Assembly: GCF_007301515.1 (NCBI RefSeq)
Contig: NZ_CP041666.1
Coordinates: forward strand, 620,001 to 684,000
DNA from: Radiobacillus deserti
GTDB lineage: Bacteria > Bacillota > Bacilli > Bacillales > Amphibacillaceae
Reading direction: 5' to 3'
Length of the DNA stretch: 64,000 nt
Position numbers and translations under genes: made by a program. Positions 60,927 to 64,000 of the stretch are shown here, one piece after another. Below the pieces are notes generated by a model, which saw only the letters and a list, made by a program, of their open reading frames with translations, ran no database searches and had not been told where the DNA came from. The stretch's first letter is position 1; each line of letters begins with the position of its first letter.

Positions 60927-61012
60927 TAAGTGCAACTGGCTGGCATAGTATGTGCATACGTTAGCCCCTTTAGCTTTGCGCCATATCCTTTCAGATACTT
61001 TGCCTTGTATTC
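60927..61012 (-). ncRNA. variant GEMM (c-di-GMP-I type) riboswitch
   Basis: Read on the minus strand the blocks of the GEMM family follow in order: AAGGCAAAG (from 61006), GTATCT-GAAA-GGATAT hairpin with the GAAA tetraloop, GGCGCAAAGC (where the consensus has GGACGCAAAGC), GGGGCTAA, a second hairpin GTATG/CATAC, and CCAGCCAGTTGC closing P1 with GCAA/TTGC. It lies in the leader of the chemoreceptor gene with a terminator after it. The A before CGCAAAGC and the usual GCCGGGTT are changed, so ligand specificity may differ from the copy at 20712. Confidence 0.72.
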
Positions 61013-61240
61013 AATTTGGAAATATGTAATGAGACAAATGACCTACGACTAAATATATAGGTTTTTGTCGAAGAAGTAAATTAAAATACTTATAATTTAG
61101 ATTGGAAATAAGTTCAAGTGTTGGCTGAAATTTATAAAATTGGTAGGTAATCCGTTTACATTTGTTTCGCATGGAAAATCTGCTTTGGATAACACTAACA
61201 TCGGGGCTAAGGCCTACTATATTTCTTACGGAGGGTTTCT

Positions 61241-61831
61241 ATGATGAATTATGCAGCTCATGAACTATTAGAAACGTCAGAAGCATTACGAACAAAAAAA
61301 GCAGAAATTGAACAACACGGAGCATTTATCCACCAAACTAGGGATCAGCACTTGAAAAGTATCCTTTCCAAACATCAACAACAAATGATTACTGCTTACC
61401 AACAAGGTATTAATTTGTTGCAGGGTAAAGGGGCGCAAATACCAAATCAAGCTCCTCATTTCCAACCTCATAACGCGGATGTTGGATTAGGTGCTCAAGC
61501 TACTTCCTCTTCTGCTCCAATGGCAAACACACAAACGTTATCTGATCAGACAATGGCGACCCTTGCTTTGAACGCTCATAAATCTGGTGCGATGTTGGGT
61601 ATGTTGTGGGCAGGTGAATGTGTAGATCCACAATTACGCACGTTTCACGTAAATGGTGCAGTTCTATGCCAAGAAATGGCTTATGAAATTTGGACTTGGA
61701 TGAATCAAAATGGTTACTACCAACCACCAACATTTAGTACAACTCAAACCCATCAAATGGCTGGAATGTTCCAACCTATGAACCAAACGGGTATGAATCA
61801 AATGAATTACAATCAAAATCCAATGCAATAG
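61241..61831 (+). CDS. spore coat protein (CotF/YhcQ family)
   Basis: 196 residues, start behind GGAGGGTTTCT (two adjacent ATGs). The N-terminal helix pair (HELLETSEALRTKKAEIEQH, HLKSILSKHQQQMITAYQQG) and, after a Gln/Pro/Ser linker, the CotF-like block NAHKSGAMLGMLWAGECVDP and FHVNGAVLCQEMAYEIWTWM; the C-terminus is rich in Gln, Asn and Met. This is the YhcQ-type layout. It is assembled in the spore coat in the mother cell. I could not assign a sigma-E or sigma-K promoter with confidence; 61013-61240 holds no other feature. Confidence 0.85.
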   Translation: MMNYAAHELLETSEALRTKKAEIEQHGAFIHQTRDQHLKSILSKHQQQMITAYQQGINLLQGKGAQIPNQAPHFQPHNADVGLGAQATSSSAPMANTQTLSDQTMATLALNAHKSGAMLGMLWAGECVDPQLRTFHVNGAVLCQEMAYEIWTWMNQNGYYQPPTFSTTQTHQMAGMFQPMNQTGMNQMNYNQNPMQ

Positions 61832-61838
61832 GTTTTAC

Positions 61839-61869
61839 GTGCACAGGGTTAAAGATCCACCCTGTGCAC
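61839..61869 (+). terminator. 10-bp hairpin, probable terminator
   Basis: Perfect arms 61839-61848 and 61860-61869; only a weak T-run follows. Confidence 0.6.
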
Positions 61870-61925
61870 CTTTATAGGGTAACTTCTAGACAGAGAGTCC
61901 ATATCAGGTGAAAAAGGTGATACTT

Positions 61926-62228
61926 GTGGAATTTCCCTCTATTCACACGAATCTTTGGGATGTCTTATTTGCTGTTCCAGTTATTATGATTTTTACTCAA
62001 CTGATAAAGGTACTTCTTCCAATTCCGAAGATCTTTGTTCCGACCATTGCTTTATTATTAGGATTGGGAATCTCCATTTTCGTCAGCCATCCTCACAATT
62101 TTCTTGGAGGAGTTTTCATGGGGTGGTTTTACGGATACGCCGCAATCGGATCCTACGCGTCCTTAAGGACTACATATATTAGTTATATAAAGAAACAAAA
62201 AAAGAAAATGGCCCTCCATCGTAAATGA
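61926..62228 (+). CDS. holin-like small membrane protein
   Basis: 100 residues from the GTG at 61926, which has AAAGGTGA before it; a GTG at 61908 lacks one. Helices: VLFAVPVIMIFTQLIKVLL, VPTIALLLGLGISIFV and FLGGVFMGWFYGYAAIGSYA, with a basic tail (KKQKKKMALHRK). The arrangement resembles phage-type holins, and the relic of a peptidoglycan carboxypeptidase lies directly after, a pairing seen in lysis or spore-related cassettes. No other phage gene is present. Function tentative. Confidence 0.6.
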   Translation: MEFPSIHTNLWDVLFAVPVIMIFTQLIKVLLPIPKIFVPTIALLLGLGISIFVSHPHNFLGGVFMGWFYGYAAIGSYASLRTTYISYIKKQKKKMALHRK

Positions 62229-62230
62229 TA

Positions 62231-62579
62231 AACACAGATCATCCTTAGCTCTGTGGGAAGCTCAATTGCAGGGAGTTCAACATTTTATGCTTATAAGTGG
62301 ATTTCGAAGCTTTGAGGAGCAAGCAGGATTGTATCAAAAAATGGGCTCTACTCTGACTATGCTTTACCGGCTGGATACAGCGAGCATAATTCAGGCTTAT
62401 CCCTCGATGTAGGCTCTGCCGAAGAAAAAATGGAAATAGCAGAAGAGGGGAAATGGATAGAGCGCCATGCGTGGGAATATGGATTTGTATTACGCTATTC
62501 AGCGGATAAAGAAGAAATTACTGGTATTCAATGACCTTGGCATCTTCGGTATGTCGGATTGCCACACAGAAGGAAGTAG
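62231..62579 (+). pseudogene. decayed D-alanyl-D-alanine carboxypeptidase (VanY)
   Basis: Fragments of one VanY protein lie in two frames: LISGFRSFEEQAGLYQKM (near 62290-62345), then after a frameshift YALPAGYSEHNSGLSLDVGS, EEGKWIERHAWEYGFVLRYS and ITGIQ. The stop at 62532-62534 replaces the tyrosine-glutamate that normally precedes PWH; PWHLRYVGLPHR follows in the same frame. The N-terminal signal region is missing. Zinc ligands H and D (SEHNSGLSLD) and PWH are still visible. So it cannot make a full enzyme, unless sequencing errors explain both lesions. Confidence 0.82.
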
Positions 62580-62592
62580 AAGCATAAGATAG

Positions 62593-62628
62593 AAAGACTA
62601 TTCTCTTTGAAAGAGAATAGTCTTTTTT
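62593..62628. terminator. 15-bp hairpin terminator
   Basis: Perfect arms 62593-62607 and 62611-62625 with a 3-base loop and a T-run, between the vanY relic and the convergent SLH gene. Confidence 0.9.
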
Positions 62629-62658
62629 GACTTGATATAAGATTTTAATGGTCTTCTT

Positions 62659-64000
62659 TTAACGAAATTGATCATCGTAATTGAAGGTATCTATTTCAAG
62701 GTTAACAATTTTACCAATGGTTTTTACGTAAACATCTAAGCCTAAAATTTCTCCTTCTTTAGTATTGTCACTGTTCGGAAATTTAATGAATTCATATCCA
62801 TCCTTCAATCCTGTAATATGAAACACATTTGTGTTTCCGTCTCTCGTAACCTCAATAATTCCAGAATTCTTTTGTAGTTCGTATTTTGTAAAGTTTCCTT
62901 GTTTTTCAGACAAATCTACAGTCACGTTGTTAGATTCTTTAATAACGCCGGTACGTGGATAGAATTGAGCTAAAGAAAGCGTGCTGAGAATTCCATACCT
63001 ATTAGAAGTCCCGTCCGTATAGGTTACTGTAGCAATTAATTCACCTGTCTTTACAACAGGGATTGATACTACTTTCTCATACTCGGATTTCTTTGTCACT
63101 TCGTATTTTAATGAGCTGTTCACTAACGTACCATCCATTGTCTCCAACTTAATATTCTCTATAGAGGTTTGCTTTACTTTCAAGAAAGTTGGGGCTGGAA
63201 TGACATCGTTTGTTTCTTCAAAGTTAACCGTTAATTTACCATTATCAGAGTTAACGTGAACGTAATATTTTAAGCCTTTTTCAGATTTCTCTCCTGTTGG
63301 AAAATCATATTCCCCTGTTAGGGATAATTTTTGTGTCCCCTCTTTTATTGGTACTAATTGAAGAGTGTCTTTTGTTGTACGATTAGGGATAACTCGGACA
63401 ATGACTTCTTTTTCATTTTTTTCGCCATCAAATAGGTCATGATAATCGTCATATCCGGTAAAATAACTCCAATCATAATCACTTGCTTGTAAGGTAATTG
63501 TTTCAGAGCGTACTTTTTCCGCTTTCGTAATCAAAACAGCAGCTTGTGCTCTTGTAATTGCTTTATTCGGACTATAAGTATGTGGAGAAGTACCAGACAC
63601 AATTCCGAGCTTATGCAAAGTATGGATTGAATCCCTGTGGCTAAAAACATTTTTAATATCGAAGAAAGGCTGGAACGCACTATCGTAGTTATTAGTATTA
63701 TAGGAATAATAGTTAAAATCGAACGCCTTAATTAAAATAGAAGCCATTTGAGCACGTGTAATCGAATCGTTTGGCCCGAAACTCCCATTCCCATAACCGT
63801 TAAATATTCCTTTATCAGCTGCAGCTGCGATAGCTCCGTAACTCCATAAGTCAGGTGAAACATCAGTAAATCCTGGGTCCTTTACATTTTTTGTGTCTAG
63901 TTTTAGTATTTTTGCCATGATAGTAGCTGCTTGTCCACGAGTAATAGAGGCACTAGGTTTAAAGGTTCCATCACTATATCCTCCGATTATGTTGCGTTCT
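62659..64000 (-). CDS. S-layer-homology (SLH) surface protein, 5' end outside window
   Basis: The frame stays open to the window edge, so the ATG at 63918 is internal. Upstream of it GGYSDGTFKPSASITRGQAA is part of an SLH repeat; two more follow: FTDVSPDLWSYGAIAAAADK with ITRAQMASIL, and FFDIKNVFSHRDSIHTLHKL with ITRAQAAVLI. SLH repeats bind pyruvylated secondary wall polymer and anchor the protein. The ~290 C-terminal residues are beta-rich (VIVRVIPNRTTKDTLQLVP, EIIVTRDG-like segments) with no domain I recognise. It ends at a shared terminator. An envelope adhesin or S-layer-associated protein. Confidence 0.88.
   Translation of the reverse strand, partial: ERNIIGGYSDGTFKPSASITRGQAATIMAKILKLDTKNVKDPGFTDVSPDLWSYGAIAAAADKGIFNGYGNGSFGPNDSITRAQMASILIKAFDFNYYSYNTNNYDSAFQPFFDIKNVFSHRDSIHTLHKLGIVSGTSPHTYSPNKAITRAQAAVLITKAEKVRSETITLQASDYDWSYFTGYDDYHDLFDGEKNEKEVIVRVIPNRTTKDTLQLVPIKEGTQKLSLTGEYDFPTGEKSEKGLKYYVHVNSDNGKLTVNFEETNDVIPAPTFLKVKQTSIENIKLETMDGTLVNSSLKYEVTKKSEYEKVVSIPVVKTGELIATVTYTDGTSNRYGILSTLSLAQFYPRTGVIKESNNVTVDLSEKQGNFTKYELQKNSGIIEVTRDGNTNVFHITGLKDGYEFIKFPNSDNTKEGEILGLDVYVKTIGKIVNLEIDTFNYDDQFR

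Noticed and set aside
61908..62228. Prophage lysis cassette (holin plus endolysin)
   Set aside because: No other phage genes are near; the following relic is a VanY-type carboxypeptidase, and a coat-protein gene precedes.
1..64000. CRISPR arrays, tRNA or rRNA genes, transposases, integrases
   Set aside because: I looked for regularly spaced repeats, tRNA-like arms and transposase motifs on both strands and saw none; a tRNAscan or ISfinder search was not possible.

Overview
The window reads as chromosome of a low-GC, endospore-forming member of the Bacillaceae (Bacillus sensu lato, perhaps a halotolerant genus; the genus cannot be fixed from this sequence). Support: two Sda-like and one Spo0E-like sporulation inhibitor, a spore-coat protein, PdaA, MreBH, ClpE behind tandem CtsR boxes, a PerR-type site before a PfeT-like iron ATPase, strong AGGAGG ribosome sites with some GTG/TTG starts, and gene orders I know from B. 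subtilis (yndG-yndH-yndJ; yfkJ-yfkI-yfkH, yfkF, yfkD/yfkC, yfjT-like gene, pdaA). I saw no tRNA, rRNA, CRISPR array, transposase or integrase.

Layout. 1-7.1 kb: end of a surface-polysaccharide cluster (three GT4 glycosyltransferases, the first cut by the window edge, a nucleotide-sugar dehydrogenase, a DegT aminotransferase, a convergent GT2). 7.2-10.6 kb: Spo0E-like peptide, HxlR regulator divergent from a flavin monooxygenase/FMN reductase pair, and a lipoprotein gene broken by two extra A residues. 10.8-16.6 kb: YunD-like nucleotidase, patatin, a HemAT relic, an ABC-2 exporter operon. 16.7-23.7 kb: ParB-like protein, yndGHJ, excisionase-like protein, a c-di-GMP-I riboswitch before a GGDEF diguanylate cyclase, an orphan anti-sigma-like membrane protein. 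23.8-34.9 kb: RND pump, XRE regulator, two convergent Sda-like genes, a DUF2294 protein, HAD, GNAT, IIA-Glc, MreBH, PlsC, YedK. 35-38 kb: an ECF sigma/anti-sigma operon with a protein of three TM2-like repeats, preceded by a perfect 62-bp inverted repeat. 38-49.7 kb: AgcS symporter, the yfk block interrupted by pfeT and an amino-acid ABC transporter without ATPase. 50-58.7 kb: acyl-CoA synthetase behind a FapR-like site, ClpE, a ComEC-like hydrolase, a YtrA-type GntR/ABC operon. 58.8-64 kb: chemoreceptor behind a second, variant GEMM (c-di-GMP-type) riboswitch, coat protein, holin-like protein, a decayed VanY carboxypeptidase, and a partial SLH surface protein.

How it fits together. Cyclic di-GMP appears twice: a cyclase under a consensus GEMM switch and a chemoreceptor under a divergent one. 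Several stress regulons can be read from operators (PerR, CtsR, FapR, an Fnr/Rex-like dyad, a YtrA-type dyad). Two dispersed repeat families are present: a 30-bp unit placed directly after stop codons (single at 23.6 kb, inverted dimer at 34.9 kb), and a hairpin unit at 38.1 and 49.7 kb. Four reading frames are disturbed (lipoprotein, yfkD, the sigma-factor start, vanY); at least the poly-A cases could be sequencing errors.
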